Assembly: GCA_020404895.1 (NCBI GenBank)
Contig: JADBWK010000086.1
Span: 1 to 36,794, forward strand
DNA length: 36,794 nt
Origin: Pseudanabaena sp. M085S1SP2A07QC
GTDB lineage: Bacteria > Cyanobacteriota > Cyanobacteriia > Pseudanabaenales > Pseudanabaenaceae
Direction: 5' to 3'
Shown: piece after piece, positions 9,294 through 17,897 of the stretch
Layout: every line of letters starts with the position of its first letter
Numbering within the stretch: position 1 is the stretch's first letter
Made by a program: the position numbers and the translations under genes
The notes under the pieces: generated by a model
Databases searched by the model: none
Seen by the model: the letters and a program-made list of their open reading frames with translations, nothing else
What the model was told of the DNA's origin: nothing

Positions 9294-9348
9294 AAACCCC
9301 CAAAGAGTGATTGCGTCGTGAATAGCTGCCATAACTCTTTGAGGGTTT
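9294..9348. repeat. imperfect capped hairpin
   Basis: AAACCC-c-CAAAGAGT (9294-9308) pairs with ACTCTTTG-a-GGGTTT (9334-9348) across a 25-nt loop. It has the AAACCC cap seen in other hairpins, but its loop is long and unpaired. Confidence 0.55.
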
Positions 9349-9369
9349 ATAGCAATGAAAGTTTTATAA

Positions 9370-9410
9370 AACCCAAATAAATTAAAGCGGCGCTTTAATT
9401 TATTTGGGTT
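9370..9410. repeat. 19-bp perfect capped hairpin
   Basis: AACCCAAATAAATTAAAGC (9370-9388) pairs with its complement at 9392-9410 around a GGC loop. It sits just after the 3' end of the IS256-type remnant (minus strand). Confidence 0.75.
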
Positions 9411-9438
9411 GCAATGTGTTGTCATACTTTTGTTAGTG

Positions 9439-10434
9439 TCATGAATTATTCGCGGAAGATCTGCGGTCGTGTTTAGCATGATCACGCTCGACAACAAGCC
9501 AAAAAAGAGTTAAACAACTAGTTTCATTGGGAAAAGCGCCAATCTCATCAGATTTAGTGCGAAATTCACGAAACAGCCGATCCAAATGGTTAGTTGTCCG
9601 AATATGATGATGCAAATCAGAATCAAACTGATAGAAAGAGAAAGTCAACTGAACATCCTTAGTAAAAGTACAAACCGCATCAGGTTCAAGCAATTGCCAC
9701 TTTTCCTGAAAATCTTGCAAGCGTAGTTGAGCATCAGATTCAAGGTCAGACTCGTAAATTGCATAAGCATCAGAAATGATTTCAAAACGGCGATGTTGTC
9801 TAGCCTCGGCAGATGTAAGTGTCTGCCCCATAGAATTGATTAGGGTAAATCTGCGTAACTAAGATGACGCTCAATCCCCCTAACCTTGTGAGTGATACAA
9901 CGCTGTTGTTGAGCGATTGGGAAACATTTTTTCATTGCCGCAGGCAACCCCAATCCACCATCACTGCTGACTAATTTCAGTTTGTTTGGGTCGAGTCCAC
10001 GGGCGATTAAATTTTGAAATACCTTTGTCCATGTCGCTTTACTTTCAACCTTGGCAATTTCATAAAGAATCAGTTCTTCCGAACCATCCTCCCACACCGC
10101 CATCACCGCCATCACTACCCGTTCTTCGACCTGCCGACATTGCCTGATGTGTCCAGATAAATCTTCCTTGAATTTATCGTCCATTGTGTATTGAATATCG
10201 ACCCAAACTCCATCCACTATCAGCATCTCTGATGTTCGGCTTAAGGGCTTTTGCCGAATTGCTTCTAACTGCTGTTGTACTTTGAGGGTAATCTGATTCA
10301 CGGCGCTTACCGATAAAACTTTTCCTAAAATAAAATATAGCGCTTCCTGTAAATCTCGCAATGATAGTCCCATCAACTATAGACAGCACATCCAATCCAG
10401 CAAGTCCTAAACTTCGTTCATACTCCCTTGCCAG
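9439..10434 (-). pseudogene. IS256-family (mutator-type) transposase remnant
   Basis: DDE transposase of the IS256 group, frameshifted. The central part (10376-9840) has GLSLRDLQEALYFILGKVLS, the first Asp in IVDGVWVDI, the second in SSDGGLGLPAAM, and the HKVRGIERHL segment typical before the catalytic Glu region. The C-terminal part (9831-9439) has HIRTTNHLDRLFREFRTKSD and IGAFPNETSCL, the usual IS256 ending. The two are in different frames. CCCTA at about 9841-9845 would need one more C to join DLP to LINSMGQTL. A further shift lies near 10372, before GLSLRDL. The N-terminal third is missing or unrecognisable. Not functional. Confidence 0.85.
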
Positions 10435-10818
10435 TCAAAGAATAGGCAGAGGGGCCAAAGAAAAAATGTGTTTTAAAGTTTTTGATATCTGCTCTAAGTT
10501 CATCAAAAAATGAACAACCTTTAGCTTCGCCTCAATTTCAGCAATAGTTGTATTTGAAGGTAAGTGATGTAACTTCTCTAATCGTAGAAGATGGATTTCA
10601 TACTCGGCAAGATTAAGTGAGGGCGAGTAAGCAGTGTATGGATGAATTCAACGAGGATTTTATCGTCAATTTCTGCGGCTTTTAGGTTCTCAGCCAATAA
10701 CCTTTTCATCTTCTGTTTATGAGTTGAGTTGTTATCTAAAACAATAAATAGCTTTTCGACATCTTCTTTTCTGGCATCTTCGCATAGCTCAGCAAGGTAT
10801 TTGACTACATCTTCAGTT
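10435..10818 (-). pseudogene. IS630-family transposase C-terminal remnant
   Basis: Reading on the minus strand from 10818: EDVVKYLAEL..., then LFIVLDNNSTHKQKMKRLL (second catalytic Asp in LDNNSTH), and after a frameshift near the expected HT(P)AYSP segment, AYSPSLNLAEYEIHLLRLEK with the catalytic Glu in NLAEYE. The end is FSLAPLPIL and a stop at 10435-10437. The 5' half is lost exactly where the 78-bp palindromic repeat begins. It may be a dead relative of the transposase that moves the TA-flanked MITEs. That link is inference. Confidence 0.85.
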
Positions 10819-10896
10819 TAGGACTTACGCAAAAGAACGAGCCGTAGGGGCAATTCATGAATTGCCCCTGCGGCTCGTTCTTTTGCGTAAGTCCTA
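10819..10896. repeat. 78-bp near-perfect palindrome, copy B
   Basis: Same ends and centre as the 93-bp copies at 7193 and 25336, but here the left arm is the mirror of the right arm (CAAAAGAACGAGCCG against CGGCTCGTTCTTTTG), with one mismatch (GTAGG against CCTGC) near the centre. It looks like a symmetrised version of the element. Confidence 0.85.
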
Positions 10897-10903
10897 TTTA
10901 AGT

Positions 10904-10950
10904 CCAAAAAGATGAGAGGCGGCATAAAGTGCCACCTCTCATCTTTTTGG
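10904..10950. repeat. long hairpin upstream of arsM
   Basis: CCAAAAAGATGAGAGG (10904-10919) pairs with 10935-10950. After one mismatch, GGCA pairs with TGCC around TAAAG. It lies next to the palindromic repeat and about 95 bases before arsM. Confidence 0.7.
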
Positions 10951-11043
10951 TTTTATGCGACGATGATGCAACATGGAAAAAAGCTAAACTAAGGCAGTAA
11001 TTTGTTGTTGTAGATCCAATCATTCTTCTTGAGTCAATTCTTC

Positions 11044-12012
11044 ATGAGCTATCTCGAAACTACCGCCGAATTTTATGCGGAAGCTGCAAAAACTCCACAA
11101 GTTGGTTTGTGCTGCATCAGTACACCACCAATGCAATATCCAAATCTCAAAATCCCTCAAATCATTGAGCAGATGAATTATGGCTGTGGGACAACCATCC
11201 ATCCTACAGAATTACGCGGAAACCCAACAGTACTTTACATTGGCGTTGGCGGTGGTTTAGAGGCTCTTCAATTTGCGTATTTCTGTCGCCGAAAAGGAAG
11301 TGTTATTGCCGTCGATCCTGTCGCGGAGATGCGCGAAGTTGCTTGTCATAATTTACAATTAGCAGCTCAAGAGAATGATTGGTTTGCTCCTGAATTTGTA
11401 AACATCCTAGAAGGAGATGCTTTTGCTTTACCAGTTGCCGATGCCTCGGTTGACGTGGTAGCACAAAACTGTCTATTTAATATCTTTGAGCCTCAAGACT
11501 TACAACGAGCGTTAAAAGAAGTCTATCGAGTGCTCAAACCTAAGGGAAGATTAATTATGAGCGACCCGATCGCAACCCGTCCAATTCCAATCAACCTCCA
11601 ATCTGATGAACGTCTCCGAGCTATGTGTTTATCAGGAGCATTGACTTATGATCAATATATCCATTATCTCATTGAAGTAGGATTTGGACAGATAGAAGTT
11701 CGGGCTCGTCGTCCCTATCGTTTGCTTGACACCCACAGCTTTGAGTTAGAATCACCATTAATGTTAGAGAGTTTAGATTCTGTCTCATTCAAGGTTCCTA
11801 TTCCCAGTGATGGAGCCTGTGTATTTACAGGTAAAACCGCAGTTTATAGCGGCTCTGAATCATCTCTAGATGATCACGCTGGACATGTTTTACAGCGTGG
11901 CAATCCGCTTTCTGTATGCGATAAGACCGCAGCAATTCTTGCTGACAAATTTCCTCAAGAGGTGATTGTTACAGATTCGACTTGGTACTATAACGGTGGT
12001 GGATGTTGCTAA
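11044..12012 (+). CDS. arsM: arsenite methyltransferase of the arsenosugar type (ArsM)
   Basis: SAM-dependent methyltransferase that methylates trivalent arsenic, both as detoxification and as the first step towards arsenosugars in cyanobacteria. From the ATG at 11044 the product is 322 residues. It has the SAM loop YIGVGGGLEA (65-74), acidic AVDPVAEM (89-96), the VDVVAQNCLFNIFEP segment, and VLKPKGRLIMSDPIATRP. Likely arsenic-binding cysteines are C48, C143 and C195. The N-terminal C23-C24 pair and the terminal GGGCC are typical of this subfamily. An in-frame TTG at 11029 would add five residues, but homology begins at MSYLET. The radical-SAM partner ArsS is not adjacent; upstream is IS debris. 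The stop overlaps the next start (TAATG). Confidence 0.88.
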   Translation: MSYLETTAEFYAEAAKTPQVGLCCISTPPMQYPNLKIPQIIEQMNYGCGTTIHPTELRGNPTVLYIGVGGGLEALQFAYFCRRKGSVIAVDPVAEMREVACHNLQLAAQENDWFAPEFVNILEGDAFALPVADASVDVVAQNCLFNIFEPQDLQRALKEVYRVLKPKGRLIMSDPIATRPIPINLQSDERLRAMCLSGALTYDQYIHYLIEVGFGQIEVRARRPYRLLDTHSFELESPLMLESLDSVSFKVPIPSDGACVFTGKTAVYSGSESSLDDHAGHVLQRGNPLSVCDKTAAILADKFPQEVIVTDSTWYYNGGGCC

Positions 12013-12797
12013 TGAATAAGAATCTCCTCACCCCTCTCCTTTCTCCCTCTGGGAGAGGGGGACAAGGGTTCAACATATCTTCGTGTTTGATGCTATGTCT
12101 TTTTGTCGCGATCGCTTTGTTATTGAGCAATGGATTTATGCTTAGTCCCGCCTTTGCGCAAGATACAGCTATCCAAAGCTTCAATCCCCAAGAACTCCTA
12201 CGCTCAGCATTGAAATGGGTAGCAAGCCTTGGCTATATCGGTGGGCTTGTTTTTATCTTCATTTATATTGTTTCTACGGTTGCCTTCATTCCTGGTTCGA
12301 TCCTGACTTTAGGTGCAGGTGTGCTATTTGGCGTTGTCTTAGGTTCGCTTTATGTTTTTGTTGGTGCGACTCTGGGGGCGATCGCGGCTTTTCTGGTTGG
12401 GCGATATTTAGCCCGTGACTGGATTGGCAAGAAGATTGAAGGCAACCAAAAATTTGCCGCGATTGATCGATCCGTTGCCCATGAGGGATTCAAAATCGTG
12501 CTCTTAACGCGACTATCGCCAGTATTTCCATTTAATTTACTTAACTATGCATTTGGTGTCACGGGAGTTACTCTCAAAGACTATGCTCTAGCATCAGTGG
12601 GCATGTTTCCTGGGACGGTGATGTATGTCTATATTGGATCTCTAGCTGGAGATATTGCCCGTCTTGGCAGCGAAAATCAACCTACTGATTCCACAATTCA
12701 GTGGGTAATTCGGATTGTTGGTTTTATTGCCACAGTTGCTGTGACTCTATATGTCACTAGTATTGCTCGTAAGGCGATCGCTGAAATCAGCAATTAA
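12012..12797 (+). CDS. TVP38/TMEM64 (DedA-like) membrane protein
   Basis: Integral membrane protein of the SNARE-associated/VTT fold. Core features are STVAFIPGSILTLGAGVLFG followed by a Gly-rich segment (VGATLGAIAAFLVGRYLAR), LTRLSPVFPFNLLNYAFGVT and a conserved MFPGTVMYVYIGS. About five or six hydrophobic segments are seen. The ATG at 12012 overlaps the arsM stop (TAATG), indicating co-transcription and coupling. The first ~25 codons include a palindromic sequence (CCTCTCC...GGGAGAGG, read as TPLLSPSGRGGQG). An internal ATG at 12090, followed by a hydrophobic signal-like segment ending in AFA, may therefore be the real start. Close linkage to arsM suggests a role in arsenic handling, but this is inferred from context only. 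Confidence 0.85.
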   Translation: MNKNLLTPLLSPSGRGGQGFNISSCLMLCLFVAIALLLSNGFMLSPAFAQDTAIQSFNPQELLRSALKWVASLGYIGGLVFIFIYIVSTVAFIPGSILTLGAGVLFGVVLGSLYVFVGATLGAIAAFLVGRYLARDWIGKKIEGNQKFAAIDRSVAHEGFKIVLLTRLSPVFPFNLLNYAFGVTGVTLKDYALASVGMFPGTVMYVYIGSLAGDIARLGSENQPTDSTIQWVIRIVGFIATVAVTLYVTSIARKAIAEISN

Positions 12798-12851
12798 GTA
12801 ATACCAATTCACAAAAGTGTCGTCACATTTTTGTAAATTAAAACCAAACCC

Positions 12852-12894
12852 TGTTTGGATAAAAAAATGGCTACGCCATTTTTTTATCCAAACA
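12852..12894. terminator. 20-bp perfect hairpin between convergent genes
   Basis: Arms 12852-12871 and 12875-12894 pair perfectly around TAC, containing an A7/T7 run. It overlaps the base of a second hairpin at 12893-12927. Likely terminates the arsM operon (plus) and/or hrcA (minus). Confidence 0.75.
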
Positions 12895-12927
12895 AGCAAA
12901 GCACCTGCTACGCAGGTGCTTTGCTTG
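12893..12927 (-). terminator. hrcA: 16-bp hairpin directly after hrcA
   Basis: CAAGCAAAGCACCTGC (12893-12908) pairs with 12912-12927 around TAC, ending 5 bases from the hrcA stop. With the adjoining hairpin it forms a double stem-loop between the two convergent genes. Confidence 0.75.
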
Positions 12928-12932
12928 TTGAT

Positions 12933-13997
12933 CTACCATTTACTAATTGCATCGGTTAGATGTAGCGCTGCCGCCTGTACTGAAGCGATCGCCCTTGTAT
13001 AACCTAATCTAGTTGGACCTAATACGCCCACTGTTCCCACAGGTTTATCATCACAGAGATAAGTACTAGAAATAAATGTACAGTTTTGAATTGGCTCAAT
13101 CGAGATTTCGGAACCTATTCTGATGCTGACCGAATTAGCAGAAGGTGTGGGCTGATCGATAATCAGCGCCATTAACGAAGCGCGATCTGCTTCCAGTAAC
13201 TGCACAATATTTTGCACCTGACGCAGATTAGAAAACTCAGGCTGACGTAATAGCTCCGTTAAGCCACTAATAAACATTTGCCCCAAAGCAGTGCGATCGC
13301 ATAATCTCATTAGCTGTTGTAGGGACTGCTGTAATAGCACTGCATATTGCTGAAACTGGCGATCTAGATCATCCCATTGCAAACCACTATTTAGCTCTGA
13401 CCAGTTTTTATCACGTAAATGTTCATTTAGAAAATTATTGAGAATATTTAATTCGCCTTCCAAAACTTCGGGCTTAGTTTCGCTAGGCAAATCCATCGTT
13501 ACTGAGGCGGTGTGATAAGTGTCGCTAACGGCGATCGCCATCACTTTGCAATCATCCACCATTACTAATTGCAAATGCCGTATCCGCATTGTCTGCATAT
13601 TCGGAGCTGTGATTACTGCAATGCAACCGCTCAGGGTCGCCAAAATCTGGGCAACATCTCGCATCACCCCATCTAGACTGGACTTGCCGAGGCGATCGCT
13701 TTTACTCGCAAGAAACTGGTGCCTGCTATAGGTCAGCTCACTTGCTGGGTCAATCAATTCATCGACATAGACTCGATAGCCTGAGTCTGAAGGAACGCGC
13801 CCTGACGACGTGTGCGGCTGAAATAACAAACCACTGCGATCGAGCATATTCATCACATTACGAATTGTGGCAGGGCTAATATCAAAGTCATAACCTGACA
13901 CCAAAGCCTTAGAACCAACTGGTTCCGCCGTTAGAATATATTGTTCGATAGTTGCCCAAAGAACTTTTTGTTCGCGATCGGTGAGGTGTTGCTTCAT
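12933..13997 (-). CDS. hrcA: heat-inducible transcription repressor HrcA
   Basis: Winged-helix repressor of the groE heat-shock regulon that acts at CIRCE operators. The 354-residue product has the N-terminal DNA-binding domain (LTDREQKVLWATIEQYILTAEPVGSKAL, then SPATIRNVMNMLDRSGLLFQPHTSSGRVPSDSGYRVYVD, residues ~5-78). The GAF-like ligand region follows (IAVITAPNMQTMRIRHLQLV...) with the end IGSEISIEPIQNCTFISSTY and GPTRLGYTRAIASVQ. Length is normal for the family. I find no CIRCE element (TTAGCACTC-N9-GAGTGCTAA) in its upstream region, so autoregulation through CIRCE is not supported here. It is divergent from the PP2C gene. Confidence 0.95.
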   Translation of the reverse strand: MKQHLTDREQKVLWATIEQYILTAEPVGSKALVSGYDFDISPATIRNVMNMLDRSGLLFQPHTSSGRVPSDSGYRVYVDELIDPASELTYSRHQFLASKSDRLGKSSLDGVMRDVAQILATLSGCIAVITAPNMQTMRIRHLQLVMVDDCKVMAIAVSDTYHTASVTMDLPSETKPEVLEGELNILNNFLNEHLRDKNWSELNSGLQWDDLDRQFQQYAVLLQQSLQQLMRLCDRTALGQMFISGLTELLRQPEFSNLRQVQNIVQLLEADRASLMALIIDQPTPSANSVSIRIGSEISIEPIQNCTFISSTYLCDDKPVGTVGVLGPTRLGYTRAIASVQAAALHLTDAISKW

Positions 13998-14459
13998 GGG
14001 TTATGGCAGTGAAATAATATTGAAAAATTTATAAAAAAGGTTTTGATAAAAATCGAAAAAATAAATCAAAAAAATAAATCAAAAAAATAAATGGAATAAA
14101 AAAAGTAAGTATTAAATTTTTACTGTTAAATTAAACTTTTGATTAAAGTCTGATTACTAGAATAACCAGATTCTAAAGAAATCTGGTAACAAGTTGTACA
14201 GTCATTTAACATTTGTAGATTTGTACGCCCCAAATCAAGACGTAAATCCATAAAAATAGTCTCGCTGTTTCGCTACAATAGCCAGATGTATATTGAACAA
14301 ACAGGTCAAATCTTCTAATTTATTAGGTGGATATTGCTCAGAGCCGCTTATTCCGACTTTAAATTTGTTACTTTAAATAAATTCTTAAGACACCTGAGCT
14401 TTTCGCTATATTCTTCCCTAAGTCCACCACACAATTTTGGCAAGCGATCAATAATCTTC
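13998..14459. other. AT-rich divergent intergenic region, hrcA / PP2C
   Basis: 462 bp with no gene I can support. It holds three tandem copies of a 13-bp unit, (A/G)AAAAAATAAATC, at 14055-14092, and a small hairpin ACCAGATT / AATCTGGT (14165-14172 and 14180-14187). The open frame running into the phosphatase from 14334 is not convincing as coding sequence. Promoters for both genes should lie here, but no clear -35/-10 pair stands out. Confidence 0.6.
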
Positions 14460-16349
14460 ATGGAAAAACAAGAGCAAGCTACGGCAGTTGAGCAGCAATA
14501 TCTTTGGGCAGTCGGTCTTGATACCGACGCATTCCCGCCCGATGCGCTGATTGGCGATCGCTATCGTGTCATCTCCTCGCAAATTGTTGTTGATACGGAT
14601 GCTTACTCCCTGCCAGAGTTACCCCTTGAATTCCAGACTTATGTGTTGTCTTATCTGAAGCTATCTAGGCTGAGCTTACATTTACCCCGTCCTTACGGCT
14701 TATTGCTGATGGGGGAAGAACTAAGTCTTTCTGAAATATTTTTATTAGAAAATGTGCCGATTGATCGCAACGGCAATCTTTGCCCGACCCTAACTGAGGT
14801 ATGGGCGGAAGCATCAGCTTTACGGCAAATTAACTTGCTCTGGCAAGTCTTAAACCTCTGGCAACCCCTTGCTGAGCAAAATATGGCACGTACCTTGATC
14901 GATCCTAAATTAGTGCGGGTCGATGGCATGTGGGTACGCTTGTTGGAATTGCAAGCAGATGTTTCTGCCGTGCATATTTCGCAATTGGGTGATATCTGGG
15001 TGCAATGGCTAAATCTGGCTAAGCCTGAGATTGCTGAACCGATCGCTGAATTTTTCTATAGTCTTGGTCGTGGAGAATATGACATCAATAGTGCAATCGC
15101 CTATCTCGATCAAATGTCACTTAAGGTAATGGAAAATCAGCCCCTCACGGTGCGGATTGCCAGTGCCACTGATGTAGGGCAGCAGCGCGAACATAACGAA
15201 GATGCTTGCTATCCTGACGTGAAGCGACAAAAACGCTCTGAACAGGCTGATAGTCTTCGTGATCGGCTTGCGATTGTCTGTGATGGTCTAGGTGGACATG
15301 AAGGCGGCGAAGTAGCTAGCTCTCTCGCCATCAAGACCCTCGAACAACAACTGAAGACTTTATTACAACAAGCGGAAATCGATTCCGATTTTTCTGCGCA
15401 GGGTTTTATAGCTCAATTGGAAATGGTAGCTCGCGTTGTTAACAATCAAATTGTTGCCATCAATGACCAACAGCAGCGTCAGGCGCAGCAACGCATGGGG
15501 ACAACATTGGTAATGGCGGTTATGCCCCGCCCTAACGGTAATAACAGCAATGAGGTTTATGTCGTGCATGTGGGCGACAGCCGACTCTACTGCGTTACCA
15601 AAGACAACTTGCGTCAAGTTACCCTCGATGATGATGTAGCTACTCGCGAAACCACGTTGGGTTATAACTTTTATGCCTATTCATCCCAACGCATTGATGG
15701 CGGTGCTTTGATTCAGGCTTTAGGCACAAGAGGTTCTGATATGTTGATTCCTCGTGTGCAAAGGTTTTTTATCGACGAAGACTGCCTCTTGCTGCTCTGC
15801 TCTGATGGGTTGAGTGATTTTGATCGGGTCGATCAGATTTATGACGACTATCTCCGCCCAGTTGTCAATGAAAATAAGCCTCTTGACAGCAGTTGCCAAG
15901 ATCTGATTGATAAGGCTAATGAACTTAATGGACATGACAATATTACGGTTGCACTGATGCGCTGTCGATTCGCACCCGCTGATGAGCAAGAGGATCTAGT
16001 AACCGAAAATAATATCCCTGCATCGATTTATACTGATGAAAAAGATCTTGATACTGAAGATATTCAGCCTGAATCTGGAGCTCCAGCAGGTGCTCTTGCC
16101 TTGACATCAACCGACTCGACAGACTCAGAAGATACTGAGTTTGAGATCCGAGATAGAGAGAAAGGTATCGATGTCAATTCGGCAAAAACAGAATTTGCAG
16201 TACCTAAGCAAACAAATAGTACTTTTATTATCATTTTGATTTTAGTAGCTCTGATTTTGGGTAGCGGCTTAGCAGCGATGCAGTTTCCTCAAGTTAAAAA
16301 TTGGGTGCGCCAAAACTTACCTACTAATCTCCAAAGATTTGTTCCTTAA
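14460..16349 (+). CDS. membrane-anchored PP2C-type Ser/Thr phosphatase
   Basis: Metal-dependent (PPM) phosphatase that reverses Ser/Thr phosphorylation. The start at 14460 (MEKQEQATAV) gives 629 residues; an in-frame extension to 14334 lacks plausible coding character. Residues ~30-225 form an N-terminal domain (GDRYRVISSQIVVDTDAY...) that looks like a degenerate regulatory region of cyanobacterial phosphatases. The catalytic domain (~231-500) has ASATDVGQQREHNEDAC (E247, D248), VCDGLGGHEGGE (D275), GTTLVMAV, VHVGDSRLYCV, LLCSDGLSDF and NGHDNITVAL. A Glu/Asp-rich linker leads to one C-terminal membrane helix (STFIIILILVALILGSGLAA), so the enzyme probably faces the cytoplasm. The next gene starts 4 bases after the stop, implying an operon. 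Confidence 0.9.
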   Translation: MEKQEQATAVEQQYLWAVGLDTDAFPPDALIGDRYRVISSQIVVDTDAYSLPELPLEFQTYVLSYLKLSRLSLHLPRPYGLLLMGEELSLSEIFLLENVPIDRNGNLCPTLTEVWAEASALRQINLLWQVLNLWQPLAEQNMARTLIDPKLVRVDGMWVRLLELQADVSAVHISQLGDIWVQWLNLAKPEIAEPIAEFFYSLGRGEYDINSAIAYLDQMSLKVMENQPLTVRIASATDVGQQREHNEDACYPDVKRQKRSEQADSLRDRLAIVCDGLGGHEGGEVASSLAIKTLEQQLKTLLQQAEIDSDFSAQGFIAQLEMVARVVNNQIVAINDQQQRQAQQRMGTTLVMAVMPRPNGNNSNEVYVVHVGDSRLYCVTKDNLRQVTLDDDVATRETTLGYNFYAYSSQRIDGGALIQALGTRGSDMLIPRVQRFFIDEDCLLLLCSDGLSDFDRVDQIYDDYLRPVVNENKPLDSSCQDLIDKANELNGHDNITVALMRCRFAPADEQEDLVTENNIPASIYTDEKDLDTEDIQPESGAPAGALALTSTDSTDSEDTEFEIRDREKGIDVNSAKTEFAVPKQTNSTFIIILILVALILGSGLAAMQFPQVKNWVRQNLPTNLQRFVP

Positions 16350-16352
16350 TGC

Positions 16353-17897
16353 ATGAATGACTTTCTCTCCGCGCAGGAGATCGCAACGGCTAAACAAATG
16401 CAAGCGATCGAGAATTTGATTTTTCAGGCAGGTATGCCCGTAGCATCCCTGATGGAAAAAGTCGCCTTAAGGCTCACTCAAAGGTTAACCGAACTCTATC
16501 CTGCTAAATCCCATCCGCGTATTGGTGTACTAGTTGGCTCAGGGCATAACGGTGGCGATGCCTTAGTCGTCGCTAGAGAATTACATCATCAAGGACGACA
16601 AGTCAAAATTTATGCACCGTTCTCAAAATCTAAACCCTTAACGCGAGTTCATGGATGTTATGCCAAAAGTTTAGGTATTCCTTTTGTTAGTTTGGAAGTA
16701 TTGCAAGATTGTGATTTGCTAATCGATGGCATCTTTGGCTTTGGATTAGAGCGCGATGTGGTTGGAGATGTCGCGATCGCATTCAACACAATTAATAATT
16801 GGCGAATTCCAGTTCTCAGTATTGATATCCCATCGGGAATCCATACCGATCGCGGTGTCGTAATGGGAACGGCGATTTGTGCTACCAATACCTTTTGCTT
16901 AGGTTTATGGAAGCGAGGCTTGTTGACAGAAACTGCTACGCCCTATGTCGGGAAGCTTGAAAAAATTGGGTTCGATATTCCCGAAAAATTTGTACTTCAG
17001 ATTCTTGGTGAACAACATCAATTATGGCGAATTAATCCCCAAACAGTAATGCGCGATCGCCTTCCTATTGCACGCAATCCCATAGCTCATAAGTATGAAG
17101 TTGGGCATTTACTGCTAGTTGTTGGCTCTCAGAAATATGGCGGCGCTGCACTTCTTGCCGCTATGGGCGCGAAGGCAACAGGTGTGGGAATGTTGTCGAT
17201 CGCAGTGCCCAATTCGCTCAAATCTTTGATTCTTGCCCAAGTTCCTGACGCTCTCGTCATTGGCTGTCCTGAAACTGAGTCTGGAGCGATCGCTTCTTTG
17301 CCTGATCTTGATTTGCAAAAATATCAAGCGCTCGCCTGTGGTTGTGGACTTTCTGTGGAAGCTTTCCCAATTGTGGAACAGGTGCTCAATAGCGATCGCC
17401 CTTTGGTTCTTGATGCTGATGGGTTAAATGCTTTAGCGAGTATGGGCAAATCTCAAATCACCCCAAAATTAAATCAGCGCACTAGTGCGCTGATTATGAC
17501 ACCCCATTGGGGTGAGTTCTGTCGCTTATTTCCAGATTTGCGTGAAGTTGAAAGATTAGAAGCTCTGAAAACTGCTGTCAATCAAACACAAGCAACTATT
17601 TTGCTTAAGGGTGCAAGAACAGCGATCGCGTTCCCTCATGGCGCAACATCACAGGTATGGATCAATCCAGAAAGTACGCCAGCCTTAGCAAGAGGAGGCA
17701 GTGGTGATGTTTTAGCAGGGCTGATCGGCGGGATGTTAGCGCAAGGGCTTACGGCAAAGGATGTTGCGATCGCGGCGACTGTTTGGCATTCTCAAACAGC
17801 GATCTGGCTGGCTAGTCAGCGAACGAAAATGGGTGTTGATCCTGTGACTCTTGCTCAAAATTTATTGCCATTTTTATCCACCACACAACTCAAATAA
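16353..17897 (+). CDS. nnrD: bifunctional NAD(P)H-hydrate epimerase / ADP-dependent dehydratase
   Basis: Repairs damaged NADH/NADPH. The N-terminal YjeF-type epimerase (~1-225) interconverts R- and S-NAD(P)HX: VGSGHNGGDALVVAREL (N67-D69 region), DGIFGFGLERDV and SIDIPSGIHTDRG. The C-terminal ribokinase-like dehydratase (~235-514) uses ADP to dehydrate S-NAD(P)HX: HKYEVGHLLLVVGSQKYGGA, LDADGLNAL, MTPHWGEF and ARGGSGDVLAGLIGGMLAQG, with the catalytic Asp in GSGDVL. The 514-residue length fits the fused bacterial enzyme; nnrE/nnrD symbols both apply. Start ATG at 16353, 3 bases after the phosphatase stop, so co-transcribed. Its last codons lie in a terminator shared with the convergent GGDEF-EAL gene. 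Confidence 0.94.
   Translation: MNDFLSAQEIATAKQMQAIENLIFQAGMPVASLMEKVALRLTQRLTELYPAKSHPRIGVLVGSGHNGGDALVVARELHHQGRQVKIYAPFSKSKPLTRVHGCYAKSLGIPFVSLEVLQDCDLLIDGIFGFGLERDVVGDVAIAFNTINNWRIPVLSIDIPSGIHTDRGVVMGTAICATNTFCLGLWKRGLLTETATPYVGKLEKIGFDIPEKFVLQILGEQHQLWRINPQTVMRDRLPIARNPIAHKYEVGHLLLVVGSQKYGGAALLAAMGAKATGVGMLSIAVPNSLKSLILAQVPDALVIGCPETESGAIASLPDLDLQKYQALACGCGLSVEAFPIVEQVLNSDRPLVLDADGLNALASMGKSQITPKLNQRTSALIMTPHWGEFCRLFPDLREVERLEALKTAVNQTQATILLKGARTAIAFPHGATSQVWINPESTPALARGGSGDVLAGLIGGMLAQGLTAKDVAIAATVWHSQTAIWLASQRTKMGVDPVTLAQNLLPFLSTTQLK

Noticed and set aside
10174-10395. 73-codon minus-strand frame (MDVLSIVDGT...)
   Set aside because: Lies in a shifted frame over the IS256-type remnant; only its first residues may belong to the transposase before a frameshift.
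9045-10950. tRNA or attachment site within the repeat-rich region
   Set aside because: No cloverleaf or CCA-type end seen; the inverted repeats are explained by MITEs and hairpins. No tRNA or rRNA was recognised anywhere in the window.
14055-14092. Three 13-bp direct repeats as a possible CRISPR or iteron array
   Set aside because: Units are contiguous, low-complexity A/T with no spacers, and no replication or cas genes are near.
13998-14333. Possible CIRCE operator upstream of hrcA
   Set aside because: No TTAGCACTC-N9-GAGTGCTAA or close variant on either strand.
14334-14459. 42-codon N-terminal extension of the PP2C phosphatase
   Set aside because: Composition is not that of the protein family, and the ATG at 14460 gives the expected soluble N-terminus; probably leader sequence.
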